64,000 bases of DNA from Streptomyces sp. NRRL F-6131 (GCA_000719695.1 JOHN01000016.1:1-64000), one strand, 5' to 3'; numbered from the stretch's first letter, positions 26,134-37,538 are shown. The notes: generated by a model from the letters alone, not told the origin. Numbers and translations are program-made.

Positions 26134-27158
26134 CGCAGGCTCACGATCTGCCTGGCCATGCTGCGGGCGGTCAGGAGCCGGCCGGCGCCGATCAGTCCGT
26201 GGTCGTCGTCGGGCTCGCCGAGGACGACCATCCGGCGTATGTCCTCCGCGCTCAGACCGAAGCAGCCGAGGCGTTGCAGTTCCTCGGTGAGGAGTTCCGC
26301 GAACCGGGGGCCGACGGCCAGCGCGAAGCCGCCCATGATGACGTAGCGGCGCACACCGATCGAGGTGAACACCGCGTTGATCGCGGAGGCGAGGTGGGCG
26401 AGGCCGCCGCGCAGCACCTCGGTGGCGAATCCGTCTCCGGCGCGGACGGCGGCGACCAGGGCCCGGTTGTCGAGTTGCTCGGGGTCGGGTGCGGAATGGG
26501 CGAGGAGGGAGCGCGCGTAGTCGGCCGGGGCGGCGAGGGCCGCGCGGCGGGCGGCGGCCTGCATGCCGCGGCCGGAGGCGACGGCGCCGAGGTGGCCTCG
26601 GCCGCCGCAGTCGCAGCGTGGTGCCTGCGGGGAGGGGTCGCAGGTCCAGTGGCCGAGTTCGCCGCCGTGGCCGTCGGCGTCGAGCAGGACCTCTCCGGCT
26701 CGGTAGACCTTGCTTCCGATCCCGGAGCTCACCGTGATCAGGCAGAACGGCTGCGTGCCCTCGGTGGCGGCGTAGCGCCAGACGGCGGCTGTCAGGTCGT
26801 TGACCACGACGACCGGCAGGCCGAGTCGCTCTTCCAGGAGCAGGCGCAGTGGCAGTGGTTCGCCGCGACGGCCCCAGATGGTGGGTGCGGCCATGACCCG
26901 GCCGTCGGCCGTGACCGGGCCGGCGAAGGCCAGGGCGAGCGCGGTGCTGTCGTGGCGCTGCACCGCCCGTGCGGCCAGGTCGGCCAGTTGCTCGACCACC
27001 CGGTTCTGCAGGTCGGCCACCGGTGCGCCGGGGTGGCGGTCCATGCCTTCGGTGGGGGTGCGGTGGATGTCGGTGACGGCTCCGGTGTCGGTGCCGTAGC
27101 GGGCGATCCGCAGGGTGGTGCCGCCGATGTCGGCGACGGTGAAGACCTGCTCAGACAC
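26130..27158 (-). CDS. ROK-family sugar/cyclitol kinase (AcbM-like)
   Basis: 342 residues. Phosphate-1 motif [15 protein letters not shown] is near the N-terminus, followed by [15 protein letters not shown] (catalytic Asp region), VSSGIGSKV and a zinc-type cluster [19 protein letters not shown] in which one Cys of the usual pattern is His. The start is GTG 27158 after GGAGGGG, overlapping the GlgC-like gene by 8 bp. In acarbose synthesis the ROK kinase AcbM phosphorylates 2-epi-5-epi-valiolone at C7, so this protein is the best candidate for that step; glucokinase activity is the alternative. Confidence 0.88.
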   Translation of the reverse strand: MSEQVFTVADIGGTTLRIARYGTDTGAVTDIHRTPTEGMDRHPGAPVADLQNRVVEQLADLAARAVQRHDSTALALAFAGPVTADGRVMAAPTIWGRRGEPLPLRLLLEERLGLPVVVVNDLTAAVWRYAATEGTQPFCLITVSSGIGSKVYRAGEVLLDADGHGGELGHWTCDPSPQAPRCDCGGRGHLGAVASGRGMQAAARRAALAAPADYARSLLAHSAPDPEQLDNRALVAAVRAGDGFATEVLRGGLAHLASAINAVFTSIGVRRYVIMGGFALAVGPRFAELLTEELQRLGCFGLSAEDIRRMVVLGEPDDDHGLIGAGRLLTARSMARQIVSLR

Positions 27159-28251
27159 TGGCCCCTCCGCTCGCATAGTCCAGCTGCTGCACGAAGCCGT
27201 CCTCCAGGACGATCGCCGAGTCGATCTCGATGCCGGCGGGGACGCTCGCGCCGGGCAGCAGGACGCTGCGGCGCACCACCGCTCCGGCGCCGATCCGCGC
27301 ACCAGGGAAGGCGACGCTCCGCTCGATGAGGCCGTCGTTGACCAGGTCGGCGGGTACCACGCTGTCCTGGACGCCGGGTGCTTCGGTGACCAGGCTGCGT
27401 GCGACGGCCGGTCGGACCGTGCGTGGCAGCCGTTCCAGGGGCAGAGCCGGGTTGCGCTGCACCATGGCGAGGTGGGCCAGGTGGTAGCGCTCCAGGGTGC
27501 CGATGTCCTCCCAGTGGCCGGGGACCTCGTATCCGAGGATGCGTTCGCCGCCGGCGAGCATGGCGGGGATGACGTCGCGGCTGATGTCGTGCTGCCAGCC
27601 GGTGCCGTCCAGGTTCTCCAGGTAGCGGTGCAGCACGCCTGCGTCGAAGACGCAGAACGCGGCGAAGACCAGGTCGCTGGTCGGCTCGGCGGGTTTCTCC
27701 GCGAATGTGGTCAGTTGCCCGGTCGCGTCGAACTCGACCATGCCGAACAGGTGAACGAAGCGGCGTTCGATCTGTTGGTAGGCGACGGTCAGGGCGGCGC
27801 GGGTGCGGCGGTGCTGCTCGATCAGCGGTCGGTAGTCGAACCGGTAGACGTGGTCCGCGTGCAGAACCAGGACCTCGGAGGTGTCGGGGCCGAAGACGTA
27901 GGGGGCCTTGCGGATCAGCGCGTCGGCGGTGCCGCGTTCCGGCGGCCCGGCGGGGCGGCGGAGTTCGCGCGTGTCGCCGTCGCGGTAGGCCTTGTCGTAG
28001 GGGCCGAAGTGCACGCGGAATCCGCGGCGCCACCAGGTCCGGTGCAGATCGTCCATCAGCTGCTTCTCCTCGAACTGCGAGAGCAGCAGCACCTCGCCGA
28101 GCCCGGAGGCTGCGGCGTTGGACAGCGAGAAGTCGACGAGGCGGCAGGAGCCGCCGAACGGCACCAGTGGCTTCAGTCTGCCGTGGCCGAGCCGACCCAT
28201 CCGGCGGCCCTCGCCGCCGGCCAGCAGGACGGTCCGCACTGTCTCAGCCAT
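27151..28251 (-). CDS. GlgC-like nucleotidyltransferase (AcbR-like)
   Basis: 366 residues, related to glucose-1-phosphate adenylyltransferase. N-terminal NTP-binding motif is [20 protein letters not shown] with the metal/phosphate-binding pattern, then [25 protein letters not shown] (metal Asp) and [13 protein letters not shown]. The C-terminus is a left-handed beta-helix ([21 protein letters not shown]). In the acarbose route AcbR makes the NDP-activated cyclitol, and that role fits here between two kinases and two transferases. Ordinary glycogen GlgC is less likely because no glycogen branching gene is adjacent. Confidence 0.9.
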   Translation of the reverse strand: MAETVRTVLLAGGEGRRMGRLGHGRLKPLVPFGGSCRLVDFSLSNAAASGLGEVLLLSQFEEKQLMDDLHRTWWRRGFRVHFGPYDKAYRDGDTRELRRPAGPPERGTADALIRKAPYVFGPDTSEVLVLHADHVYRFDYRPLIEQHRRTRAALTVAYQQIERRFVHLFGMVEFDATGQLTTFAEKPAEPTSDLVFAAFCVFDAGVLHRYLENLDGTGWQHDISRDVIPAMLAGGERILGYEVPGHWEDIGTLERYHLAHLAMVQRNPALPLERLPRTVRPAVARSLVTEAPGVQDSVVPADLVNDGLIERSVAFPGARIGAGAVVRRSVLLPGASVPAGIEIDSAIVLEDGFVQQLDYASGGASV

Positions 28252-30346
28252 GACGGATCACGTCCCAGGTGGCGCGGCCGCTCGTGAGGGTGAGCAGGAG
28301 GTGCAGGTCCTGGCCGTCGTCCGGAATCCGGCCGGTGAAACCGTCCTCGCTGCGCTGGAGCTGCTGCACCGTCACCTGCCGTCGGCCGGGGCCGGCCGGC
28401 GCGAACCGGACCAGCTCGACGCGCTCCGTGTGCGGGAGGCGGTAGACGATGCGGCCGTTCTCGACGGTGCAGCGTCCGTCGAGGCGGGCGCGCAGCTGCG
28501 GGTCGCTGCTGGCCGTCTGCTCGCAGCGGGCGAAGTCGGCGCGGTCCCAGGCCGCTTCGAACAGGGCCCGGGTGGTGTCCGGGGTCGGTTCTGTGCAGCG
28601 CCGGTGGGCCGCGGCGTCGCCGAGTCGGGCGGCAGCCTGGGTCACGGCGGTGCGGTGGCTCTCGTAGGCTTCGTCCGGCAGCAGGTCGAACCAGCCGTGC
28701 CGGAGTACCAGTTCCACGTCCAGCTCCGGACGGTGTCCCTCCCAGATCGGGGTGAACGCGGCGAGGTGCAGGTCCGCGACACGCTCCCAGGTGAACTGCC
28801 GGGCGTTGGCGATCGCGTTGGCCCGCAGGCGCCGGTACTCCCCCGGCTGCTCCCGCAGCAGCGCGGCGGCCCGGTGGATGCAGCGGGCGAGGGCGTCGGC
28901 CAGCAGCGGGTCGTCCTCGGCGAAGGAGCGGTTGACGGCGAAGCCGGTGGCCCGCTCCGCGCCGGGTCCGGTCAGCGGGTCGGCGATGTGGCCGAAGTGG
29001 GCCATGCCCAGTTGGGCGGTGGCGATCGGCACGGCTCCCGCGGCCATCGCCTCGCCCTGGGCGATCAGGAAGGTGTCCATCTCGAACTTGGACGGGAAGA
29101 GGCAGAAGTCCGAGGAGGCCGCGTACTCGACGATCCGGCGCTCGTCGACCCGCTGCCATTCCAGGTGGATCCGGCCCTTGTGCCGTTCGACGACGTCGTG
29201 GACGTAGGGGTCCTCGATACCTGCGTCGCTGATGCAGCGCAGGACGAAGTTGGCGGCCAGGCCCTCGTTCAGCACCCGGTCGACGGCGCGGAAGAGTTCG
29301 ACCTGTCCCTTGTGGTTCACCGCCCAGCGCGCGTTGTGGAAGAAGGTCGGCAGAGCTGGGTCCAGGCCGAGCCCGCCGAGTACGGCGGTCCGGTCGACCG
29401 CGGGCAGTTCACCGGTGGTCCAGGTGTCGCCGACGGCGCAGCCGCCGACGAAGCTCTTGTGGGCGTTGCGGCGCACCGTGTCGTGGACCGGCAGCTGCGC
29501 GAAGACCTGCTCGAACGGGGTGTCGGCGAAGCCGGTGTAGAAGTCCTGGTGTCCGGGTGCGAGGAAGTCGACCAGGTCGGCGTTGTCGGCCACCAGGTCG
29601 TACACCCGCACGTGCTCGGGCCCGTACTCGTAGTGCAGATGGGTGAGCTGCTGGTAGCTGCTCATGACGGCCGCGTGCTCGTCGAGCGGGGCGGTGTTGT
29701 CCGTGGGTACCTCGACGCCGGCGTCGAGGAAGTCGAGCAGCCGGGTGACCTCGGGACCGTAGACGGCCTTGGTGATCGGCATGTTGCTCTGGACGGTGCC
29801 GACAACGAGCTTGGTCGGGTCGTGGCGGAACGCCGCGGGCATCAGGTAGCTGTAGTAGGGCTCATGGGTGTGCAGGACGGCCCTGTCGTCGGCGAACCAC
29901 TGGCGGACGAATCGGATGCTGTCCACCTGGTAGGCCAGTGGTTTGAAGAAGACCAGGTCGTGGCCCTTGCTCTGGTAGGGCGGGTAGAAGCGGTCGGGCA
30001 GTTCGTCGAGCAGCTGGTTGGACAGGAAGTAGAGGTCGACGCCTTCCAGGCGCAGCAGGTGCGCGGTGGTGGTCAGCGGGATCCGTACCTCGGCGGGGAA
30101 GGTGTCGCCCCAGGTCTGGGGGTCGAGGACGACGGGCAGCTCGTACTCGTCGCGGTAGTCGAGCGTCTGCACGTCGTGCAGGCGCCGCAGGTCCTCCAGG
30201 CGGCCGTGGGCGGGGGTGACGATGGAGACGCGGTGGCCCTTGTCGGCCAGTGCTTTGGAGAGGTTCCAGAGGTAGACGGAGGTTCCGCCCTGGATGAGGC
30301 GGTGGTCGAAGCCGCCGCACTCGAAGTAGGTCTCGATAATGTGCAT
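28244..30346 (-). CDS. Starch-synthase-like (pseudo)glycosyltransferase, AcbS-type (second paralogue)
   Basis: 700 residues. It opens [20 protein letters not shown], with [19 protein letters not shown] as the acceptor-side GT5 loop. [19 protein letters not shown] and [20 protein letters not shown] lie on the C-terminal Rossmann domain, followed by a 170-residue C-terminal extension with the RWDGRC-like segment [20 protein letters not shown], also found in the paralogue at 22524. It starts at ATG 30346 after AAGGAC. The opening strongly recalls AcbS, which couples NDP-valienol phosphate to an aminosugar-maltose acceptor without a sugar donor ring oxygen. It overlaps the GlgC-like gene by 8 bp. 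Confidence 0.87.
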   Translation of the reverse strand: MHIIETYFECGGFDHRLIQGGTSVYLWNLSKALADKGHRVSIVTPAHGRLEDLRRLHDVQTLDYRDEYELPVVLDPQTWGDTFPAEVRIPLTTTAHLLRLEGVDLYFLSNQLLDELPDRFYPPYQSKGHDLVFFKPLAYQVDSIRFVRQWFADDRAVLHTHEPYYSYLMPAAFRHDPTKLVVGTVQSNMPITKAVYGPEVTRLLDFLDAGVEVPTDNTAPLDEHAAVMSSYQQLTHLHYEYGPEHVRVYDLVADNADLVDFLAPGHQDFYTGFADTPFEQVFAQLPVHDTVRRNAHKSFVGGCAVGDTWTTGELPAVDRTAVLGGLGLDPALPTFFHNARWAVNHKGQVELFRAVDRVLNEGLAANFVLRCISDAGIEDPYVHDVVERHKGRIHLEWQRVDERRIVEYAASSDFCLFPSKFEMDTFLIAQGEAMAAGAVPIATAQLGMAHFGHIADPLTGPGAERATGFAVNRSFAEDDPLLADALARCIHRAAALLREQPGEYRRLRANAIANARQFTWERVADLHLAAFTPIWEGHRPELDVELVLRHGWFDLLPDEAYESHRTAVTQAAARLGDAAAHRRCTEPTPDTTRALFEAAWDRADFARCEQTASSDPQLRARLDGRCTVENGRIVYRLPHTERVELVRFAPAGPGRRQVTVQQLQRSEDGFTGRIPDDGQDLHLLLTLTSGRATWDVIRHG

Positions 30347-30351
30347 GGGTG

Positions 30352-31818
30352 TCAGTCCTTCGCCCGGGCGCCCGGCAGGCCGGCGGCCTCCACGGCGTGC
30401 CGCAGGTTGATGGCCGCGTGGTAGGCGCGGTCGTGGGCGTACGCGTAGTCGAGTTCGTGGATGAGGCGGCGCAGTCGCAGCAGCCTCCAGGCCGGGTGTC
30501 CCGCCAGTGACCGGCCCTGGGTGATCAGAAGGTCGCCGGTGCGGGCCGCCCACAGGCGGGCGGCGGCGGCGAGCCGCGTCAGTTCGGCGGTGTGCCGGGG
30601 GGTCCAGCCCGGGGTGTCGGGGGCCGTGCCGGCGGCCAGCAGCAGCGCGGTCCGGCACGTGTCGTCGGCGTCCATGTCGAGCGCGATGGCCGCGTGGTCG
30701 GCGAGCTCGTCGGCGGTGAAGATTTCCAGGCCGCGTTGGAGGGCGGCGAGGTCCTGCCAGGGGGACTGCGCCGTGGCCGGGTTAGCCGGGTCGGTCTCCG
30801 GGGTGGACAGGTCGATCACGCACAGCTCCCAGCTGCCGTCCGGGCGCTCCCGGCGCAGCAGGTGGGACAGGTGCAGGTCGCCGTGGCAGGGGCCGGCGGG
30901 CCACGGCTGCGGACTCTGGGCGCGGACCCGTGCGAGCTCGCGGTCCAGACCCGCGACGGCGGTTCGGCGAACGGCGGCGGGATAACGGTCGTCCTCGAGG
31001 ATCAGAGGGCGCAGGGCGTCGGTGCGCGCAGCGGTCTCGGCGAGGAAGTCGTCGACCGGGAACTGCGGATGCGGACCCAGCTGTTCGGCGAGCTCGTGGT
31101 GGAAGTCGCGCAGGAAGCGTCCGGCCTCGCGCAGGGGTGCGACCAGCGGTTGCTGGGAGTGGGTGACGGCGCTCTCGGGGTCGGCCCCGCTGTGGAGCAG
31201 TGGCCACATGGCCCGGATTCCGGCGCTCAGGGGGACGTTCAGTCCCTCGCCGTCGGCGTAGCGGTAGAGCACGCCGAGGGGTTCGCGTCGGCCGGTGGCG
31301 GTCTCCACGTAGGTGTAGTCGCCGGCGGGCTGCTGGGTGCGGCCGCCGGCGGCCATCAGCCGCAGGAGTTCGGGCTCGCGGGTGCCGACGCCGATGCGCC
31401 GGTAGGTCTTGTGGGCGTGCGGGGTGCCGTCGAGGTCGAGCAGGGACAGTGCGTTGGAGGACCAGCCCGGGTCGAACGGCAGTTGCCCGCGGTACTCGGC
31501 GGGGTCGCCGCGGAACTCGATGCGGTTGCCTCGCAGGGTGGGCAGGTCCAGTCCGGCGCGCAGGGCCCGGACGATCACCCGGTCGTACTCGGGTGTGCGG
31601 TCGGCCCCGCGGCCCGGGTCCTGTTCCATGACGGGCACGAACCAGCGGCCGGTGCTGTCACCGGCGGGGGCGACGATCAGCAGGCGGACGGTCTCCAGCG
31701 CGGCTTGGTCGACGAGCTGGAACCGTCCGGCCCGGCGGCCGCTCTCGTCGATCCAGGGGGCCCGGCGAAGGAGTTCGACCGTGGCCTGGGGAAGGCTGCC
31801 GAGCAGCAGGGTGTCCAT
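30352..31818 (-). CDS. Maltokinase-like phosphotransferase (AcbU-like)
   Basis: 488 residues. An N-terminal cap domain (FQLVDQAALETVRLLIVAP...WFVPVMEQD) like those of maltokinases is followed by an aminoglycoside-phosphotransferase-fold kinase. The catalytic loop is PCHGDLHLSHLLRRERP and the metal-binding motif is VIDLSTPETD. It may phosphorylate the anomeric-equivalent position of a cyclitol phosphate before nucleotidyl transfer (the AcbU step) or phosphorylate maltose. ATG at 31818 is 2 bp after the stop of the upstream permease gene. The stop lies 5 bp before the next start codon, so it is tightly embedded in the operon. Confidence 0.8.
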   Translation of the reverse strand: MDTLLLGSLPQATVELLRRAPWIDESGRRAGRFQLVDQAALETVRLLIVAPAGDSTGRWFVPVMEQDPGRGADRTPEYDRVIVRALRAGLDLPTLRGNRIEFRGDPAEYRGQLPFDPGWSSNALSLLDLDGTPHAHKTYRRIGVGTREPELLRLMAAGGRTQQPAGDYTYVETATGRREPLGVLYRYADGEGLNVPLSAGIRAMWPLLHSGADPESAVTHSQQPLVAPLREAGRFLRDFHHELAEQLGPHPQFPVDDFLAETAARTDALRPLILEDDRYPAAVRRTAVAGLDRELARVRAQSPQPWPAGPCHGDLHLSHLLRRERPDGSWELCVIDLSTPETDPANPATAQSPWQDLAALQRGLEIFTADELADHAAIALDMDADDTCRTALLLAAGTAPDTPGWTPRHTAELTRLAAAARLWAARTGDLLITQGRSLAGHPAWRLLRLRRLIHELDYAYAHDRAYHAAINLRHAVEAAGLPGARAKD

Positions 31819-31820
31819 GT

Positions 31821-32627
31821 TCAGCTCCCGGTCATCTCGTAGCGGTCGACGCCCCGGTGCCACACCAGCAGGGCGAGTGCCACCAGTGCGGCGGTCACCA
31901 CCGGCAGCCAGAGCAGCAGGTCCGTCCGACCGAAGAGCAGGTAGGACGCGGGGGCGTAGGCGGTGAAGGCGTAGGGCAGCAGCCAGGTGAGGAGCCACCG
32001 CAGGGACGGGTGGTACAGGTCGAGGGGGTAGCCGGAGAAGTCGCCGAGCTGGTTGGCCGCGTACAGGGCCGGGAAGCTGTTGGTGGTCCAGAAGGACAGG
32101 GCGGCGAAGGCGGTCTTGATCGCGGCGAGGATCAGTGCGCCGCACAGGACCAGCAGCGGAAGGAGGAGCAGGTCGCCTGTCCCGGGATCGAGGTCGAGTT
32201 GATCTGCGGCGTACCAGGTGATGGCCACTCCGGTGATCAGTTCGCCGAAGCCGTCGGGGTAGAGGAAACGCTCGGACAGCAGGGCGAACAGCGGGTGGAC
32301 CGGCCGGATCAGGTAGCGGTAGAACTCGCCGGACTGCACCAGCCTCCGGGCCATGATCCACAGCTGGTCGGTGAACAGCCGGTCGACGCCTCGCGGCAGG
32401 AGGGAGAAGCCCAGGAGGAAAAGCACTTGGTGGAAGTTCCATCCGGCGATCACCGGGACCTGGCGGAAGACCATGCCGACCACGGCGAGCTGGCCGCCGA
32501 CGCGCAGCAGCAGGCCGCCGGCGCCGAGCACGAAGTCCATCCGGTACTCGGTCAGGCGGTGCAGGCTGACGGCGCTCAGGTGCCATGCCAGTGCGGTGTA
32601 GCGGGCGACGGTGGCGATGGGTCTCAT
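31821..32627 (-). CDS. ABC-2 type export permease (second subunit)
   Basis: 268 residues with about six membrane spans (for example LLLRVGGQLAVVGMVFRQVPV, WLLTWLLPYAFTAYAPASYL). The family is ABC-2/DUF990-like, with the LFTDQLWIMARRLVQSGEFYRYLIRP loop between spans. It forms a heterodimer with the preceding permease (ATGA overlap 32624-32627) and is driven by the ATPase at 33436. AcbWXY of acarbose clusters has the same one-ATPase, two-permease organisation, so this set is probably the product exporter. Confidence 0.9.
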   Translation of the reverse strand: MRPIATVARYTALAWHLSAVSLHRLTEYRMDFVLGAGGLLLRVGGQLAVVGMVFRQVPVIAGWNFHQVLFLLGFSLLPRGVDRLFTDQLWIMARRLVQSGEFYRYLIRPVHPLFALLSERFLYPDGFGELITGVAITWYAADQLDLDPGTGDLLLLPLLVLCGALILAAIKTAFAALSFWTTNSFPALYAANQLGDFSGYPLDLYHPSLRWLLTWLLPYAFTAYAPASYLLFGRTDLLLWLPVVTAALVALALLVWHRGVDRYEMTGS

Positions 32628-33439
32628 CCGCCGAGCACCTCCACGCGGCGCACGGCCTTGCGCCAGGCGAGGGCGGCCGCTGCGGCCAGGGCGGCGGCCC
32701 AGGCGGCCTGCACGATCAGGATCCCGGCGGCCTGCGCGGGCCCGGTGTAGTGACCGAGCAGCAGCCGCAGCGGGCCGTCGACCAGTCCCTGGAAGGGCAT
32801 CACGTGCGCGACGGCGGCCAGCGGGCCCGGCATCAGGGCGATAGGGACCACTTGGCCGGCGAAGAACGCGACAACGCTGTCCTTGACGATCCGCACGCCC
32901 CAGATGTTGGTGGTGACGAAGCCCGCCAGCCCGACCAGCAGGTTCACTCCGAACCCGATCACCAGCGACAGCGCCGCGGACGGCAGGAACAGCAGCAGGC
33001 CCGTCCAGGTCGGTGCGGACAGGGGGAGGAGGAACGCGTAGAGCAGCAGCACCGGCAGGCCGACGAGGGCGGCGTTGACCAGTGAGACGGGCAGGCCGGC
33101 GGCGAAGCGGGCCAGCGGATAGTTGACCGGGCGCAGCAGTGAGGTCGCGATGTCGCCGCGTTGCACCTCGCCTGCGACCTCCTCGTCCACCCGGTTGGCC
33201 TGGGACAGTGCCAGCAGTTGCGCGAGGAGCACGTAGGTGGTGAGTTCCGGCAGGCCGTACCCGCCGGGCAGTCCGTCGCTGCGCCCCGCGTACACGGCGC
33301 GCCACAGGAAGACCTGCAGGCCGACGGCGGTGGTCGCGGTGACGGCGCCGATCAGGAAGGTCGAGCGGTACTGCAGCATGCTCTGCAGACTGGCGGAGGC
33401 GAACGGGGCGTAGCGGCGCAGCGTGGTGGGCGTCGTCAT
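32624..33439 (-). CDS. ABC-2 type export permease (first subunit)
   Basis: 271 residues, six predicted spans, with the ABC-2 loop RVDEEVAGEVQRGDIATSLLRPVNYPLARF near residues 95-125. It overlaps both the ATPase gene upstream and the second permease downstream by 4 bp (ATGA), giving tightly coupled 1:1:1 expression. It likely exports the phosphorylated or mature pseudo-oligosaccharide. Confidence 0.9.
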   Translation of the reverse strand: MTTPTTLRRYAPFASASLQSMLQYRSTFLIGAVTATTAVGLQVFLWRAVYAGRSDGLPGGYGLPELTTYVLLAQLLALSQANRVDEEVAGEVQRGDIATSLLRPVNYPLARFAAGLPVSLVNAALVGLPVLLLYAFLLPLSAPTWTGLLLFLPSAALSLVIGFGVNLLVGLAGFVTTNIWGVRIVKDSVVAFFAGQVVPIALMPGPLAAVAHVMPFQGLVDGPLRLLLGHYTGPAQAAGILIVQAAWAAALAAAAALAWRKAVRRVEVLGG

Positions 33440-34448
33440 ACCGGCACCTCCCGGGGTTCGGCCCGGCGGGTGTAGATCCGGCGCAGGACCGTCTCGAGGT
33501 CGGGTTCCGGGGCGACGCAGTCGGTGAGGTCGAAGTGTTCGAGGAGGAAGGCCATCACCTGGCGGGCGGAGAGCCGGCCGGTGGGGTAGTCGACGGTGAT
33601 GCGCCGGCATTCGCTCTGCCGGGCGGTGACTCCGGGCAGTCGTGCCTCGATCAGGGCGATCGCCTGGTGCGGGTCGGGCCCGTCCTGGTACTCGAAGACG
33701 ACGGCGCGGGTGTCGGCCGCGCGCAGCAGCTCGTGCACGGTGCCCTGGTGCACGACCTCGCCGTGGTTGACGACCAGGACCTGGTCGCAGATCGAGGTGA
33801 TGTCGCCGATGTCGTGGCTGGTGAGCATGACGGTGGTGCCGAGCTGCGCGTTGACGCGGTTGACCAGTTCGCGGACGGCTTCCTTGAGGACGAGGTCGAG
33901 GCCGACGGTCGGCTCGTCCAGGAAGACCACGGCGGGGTCGTGGAGCAGGCTCGCGGCGACTTCGGCGCGCATGCGCTGGCCGAGGCTCAGCTGTCTGACC
34001 GGGGTGGTGCCGAGGGCGTCGAGGTCGAGCAGTTCCTGGTAGAGCGCCATGTTCCGCCGGTAGACCGGGTCCGGGATGTCGTGGATGCGGCGCAGGATCC
34101 GGAAGGAGTCCGCCACGGGAAGGTCCCACCAGAGCTGGCTGCGCTGGCCGAAGACCACGCCGATGTTGGCTGCGGTCCGGCGGCGTTCCCGGTAGGGTTC
34201 GAGTCCTGCGACGGTGCAACGGCCCGAGGTCGGGTTCATGACGCCGGTCAGCATCTTGACGGTGGTGGACTTGCCTGCACCGTTGGCGCCGATGTAGGCC
34301 GCTCTGACTCCGGGCAGGATTCTGAAGGACACGCCTGAGACGGCTCGCACGATGTCGTGTTCGCGACTGAAGAGGGTGCCTAGGCTGCCGATGAGGCCCG
34401 GCCTGCGCCGGTGGACCTTGAATTCCTTGACCAGGTCTTCCGCGACGA

Positions 34449-34452
<4 letters not shown>
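33436..34452 (-). CDS. ABC transporter ATP-binding protein of the exporter (AcbW-type)
   Basis: 338 residues. Walker A GANGAGKST (about 56-64), Q-loop VFGQRSQLWW, signature LSLGQRMRAEVA, Walker B VVFLDEPTVGLD and switch His in LTSHDIGD. The extra N-terminal segment and 90-residue C-terminal domain are usual for drug-type ABC-2 ATPases. The GTG start at 34452 overlaps the aminotransferase stop (GTGA). It drives the two permeases that follow. Confidence 0.93.
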
Positions 34453-35746
<1,294 letters not shown>

Positions 35747-35750
<4 letters not shown>

Positions 35751-36154
35751 GCGCGGCCGCCGAGCGGGCCGACCTCGAAGACCAGCAGTTGGAGGTCGTT
35801 GTCGGAGATGTTGGCGAGGCCGTGCTGGCCGTACGGAAGGTTGGGTACGACGTCTCCGGGGCGGACCGCGAACTGCTGGCCGTCCAGGGTCATCAGGCCC
35901 CGGCCGGCGAGGATCACGTACGTCTCCTCGTTGTCGGTGTGGCGGTGCACGCCGATGGAGGTGCCCGGGGGCAGCACCACGAGGTCGATGAAGGCGATGG
36001 GGCCCGGAGCGGTGTCGGCGGAGTATGCGCGGTGGGCGAGGATCGTGCCGAGGCCGTCGTGGTCGGCGGTCAGGCCGCGCAGGAGTCCTTCGTGCAGGTT
36101 GGAGACCCTGCCGCGGGTCACACCACGGGGCGGCGGTTGTTCGGCGGGACTCAT
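35747..36154 (-). CDS. Cupin-domain protein
   Basis: 135 residues, one cupin barrel. Motif 1 is GVHRHTDNEETYVILAGRG (His, His, Glu metal ligands) and motif 2 is PNLPYGQHGLANISD, which ends with the fourth His. It is small and soluble with no DNA-binding part. Its coding frame sits between the cyclase (60-bp gap) and the aminotransferase (4-bp overlap), so it is very likely pathway-related: an epimerase, isomerase or dehydratase acting on the early cyclitol is conceivable, given that no AcbO-like epimerase is obvious. No specific function can be assigned. Confidence 0.82.
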
Positions 36155-36214
36155 CTCGGTGCGCTCCTGTCGGGAGGGATCGGCTGTGTGCGCGGCGGCC
36201 GGGCGGCGTGGCGG

Positions 36215-37441
36215 TCAGTGGGTGACGGCGAGCGGGCCGGGGAGTCCTCCGCGGCGGACGGCGAGGGCATCGAGGGCTTCCTCGAGCGCGGCGGGCGGGA
36301 TGTCCTCGAGATCGTCGACGAAGACCGCGGAGCCGATTCCGTCGGGCACCACCAGGTGCAGCCGGCGCCCGCGGCGCTCCCATGAGGCCTGCAGGGCCCG
36401 TTGCATCAGCTCGGGCGTGCAGGTGCTCGGGTCGTACACGGGGAGGCCGAGGCGGGAGATGAGGCTGACGGTGCGTTCGCAGTCCTCGGCGCTGATCAGG
36501 CCCAGTACGCGGGCGAGTTCGCTGGAGATCGCCATGTCGACGGCCACCGACTCGCCGTGGGCGATCCGGTAGTTGCCGGCCGTCTCGATCACCGGGCCGA
36601 AGGTGTGGCCGAAGTCGACCAGGCGGGCCAGGTCGTGTTCGCGCAGGTTCGGGCAGAGCTCTTCCATCATCAGCGCCATGGAGGTGCGCAGGACGTAGTC
36701 CTCGACGTCGCGTCCGCCGCTGTCCCCGGTCGTGAGCCAGGAGGGAACCGGGCACGGCCGCTGGAAGACCTCCGGGTACTCCTCGAGCACGCGGAACAGT
36801 TGCGCGTCCTTGATGATCGCCATCTTCGCGATCTCCCCCAGACCGCAGCGGATCTGGCGGGCGGGCAGGGATCTCAGGAAGCGCGGATCGTTGATCGACG
36901 CGTGTGCAGGGTGGTACGAGCCGAGCATGTTCTTCGTACCGAGGGCGTTCACCCCGGTCTTGACGCCCACGCCGACGTCCACCTGCCCCACCAGGGTGGT
37001 GTTGACCTTGATGTAGCGCACTCCGCGGCAGTAGACGGCCGCCGCGAAGCCCACCATGTCGCAGGTGACACCGCCGCCGACCGCGATCATCACGCCGCGC
37101 CGGTCCAGTCCGGCGGCCTTGGCCTCGGCGCAGATCCTCTCGACCGATTCCATGGTCTTCTGCGCTTCGCCGCCCTCGACGGCCACCACGGTCCAACTGC
37201 CCGGCGCGAGATGGGCCGTCAGGTAGCGGCGCAACTGCGCGCCGTACAGGCGGTCCACGGTCGGGCCGAGGAAGACGACCGCTTGCCGCCCCTCGCAGTA
37301 CTGGGCCAACAGTGGGTTGTCCGGGACGAGAACACCGTCGGTGATGTCGACACGGTATGAGGTTCCTTCGGGCGCGTGGAGTACGAATCCTCCGTTGTCG
37401 CCCCGTACTCCTGGCCCGGCCATCGCTGTCTGTTTCGCCAC
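36215..37441 (-). CDS. Sugar-phosphate cyclase, 2-epi-5-epi-valiolone synthase (AcbC/ValA)-type
   Basis: About 408 residues from the GTG at 37441 (GGGGAG just upstream); ATG 37423 is an alternative. Dehydroquinate-synthase superfamily: NAD-binding VAVEGGEAQKTMESVERI and AVGGGVTCDMVGFAAAVYCRG, then GQVDVGVGVKTGVN, GLGEIAKMAIIKDAQLF, and metal-site LVDFGHTFGP and AHGESVAVDMA. EELCPNLREHDLARLVDFGH closely matches C7-cyclitol synthases rather than aroB. It would cyclise sedoheptulose 7-phosphate. The HKNRLG segment of AcbC/ValA is TKNMLG here, so a different product stereochemistry is possible. It heads the long operon, behind a MalR-type operator. Confidence 0.88.
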   Translation of the reverse strand: MAKQTAMAGPGVRGDNGGFVLHAPEGTSYRVDITDGVLVPDNPLLAQYCEGRQAVVFLGPTVDRLYGAQLRRYLTAHLAPGSWTVVAVEGGEAQKTMESVERICAEAKAAGLDRRGVMIAVGGGVTCDMVGFAAAVYCRGVRYIKVNTTLVGQVDVGVGVKTGVNALGTKNMLGSYHPAHASINDPRFLRSLPARQIRCGLGEIAKMAIIKDAQLFRVLEEYPEVFQRPCPVPSWLTTGDSGGRDVEDYVLRTSMALMMEELCPNLREHDLARLVDFGHTFGPVIETAGNYRIAHGESVAVDMAISSELARVLGLISAEDCERTVSLISRLGLPVYDPSTCTPELMQRALQASWERRGRRLHLVVPDGIGSAVFVDDLEDIPPAALEEALDALAVRRGGLPGPLAVTH

Positions 37442-37503
37442 AACACTCCCCGGATAGGCCGGCCTTCCGCCGAACTGGCCGTCAACTGCGTGCAACGAGT
37501 GGA

Positions 37504-37536
37504 GAGTCAAACATTTGATCGGCAAACATGGCAAGA
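37504..37536 (-). promoter_or_regulatory. Candidate promoter of the cyclase operon
   Basis: On the minus strand TCTTGCCAT (37528-37536), 17 bp, TTGACTC (37504-37510): same sequences and spacing as before the kinase operon (19427-19459). A CAAACATTTG palindrome (37508-37517) overlaps the second element and recurs in the kinase operator. The start codon lies 63 bp downstream. Confidence 0.5.
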
Positions 37537-37538
37537 CT

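Noticed and set aside
26130..28251. Housekeeping glycogen synthesis (glucokinase, glgC, glgA) as the meaning of the ROK/GlgC/GT5 genes
   Set aside because: They are translationally coupled to a C7-cyclase, aminotransferase and exporter, the GT5 donor motif is altered, and no branching enzyme is present.
22524..30346. Validamycin/salbostatin-type cluster
   Set aside because: Validamycin uses a trehalose-6-phosphate-synthase-like (GT20) pseudo-glycosyltransferase; both transferases here are of the starch-synthase type, and an amylomaltase and maltodextrin importer are adjacent.
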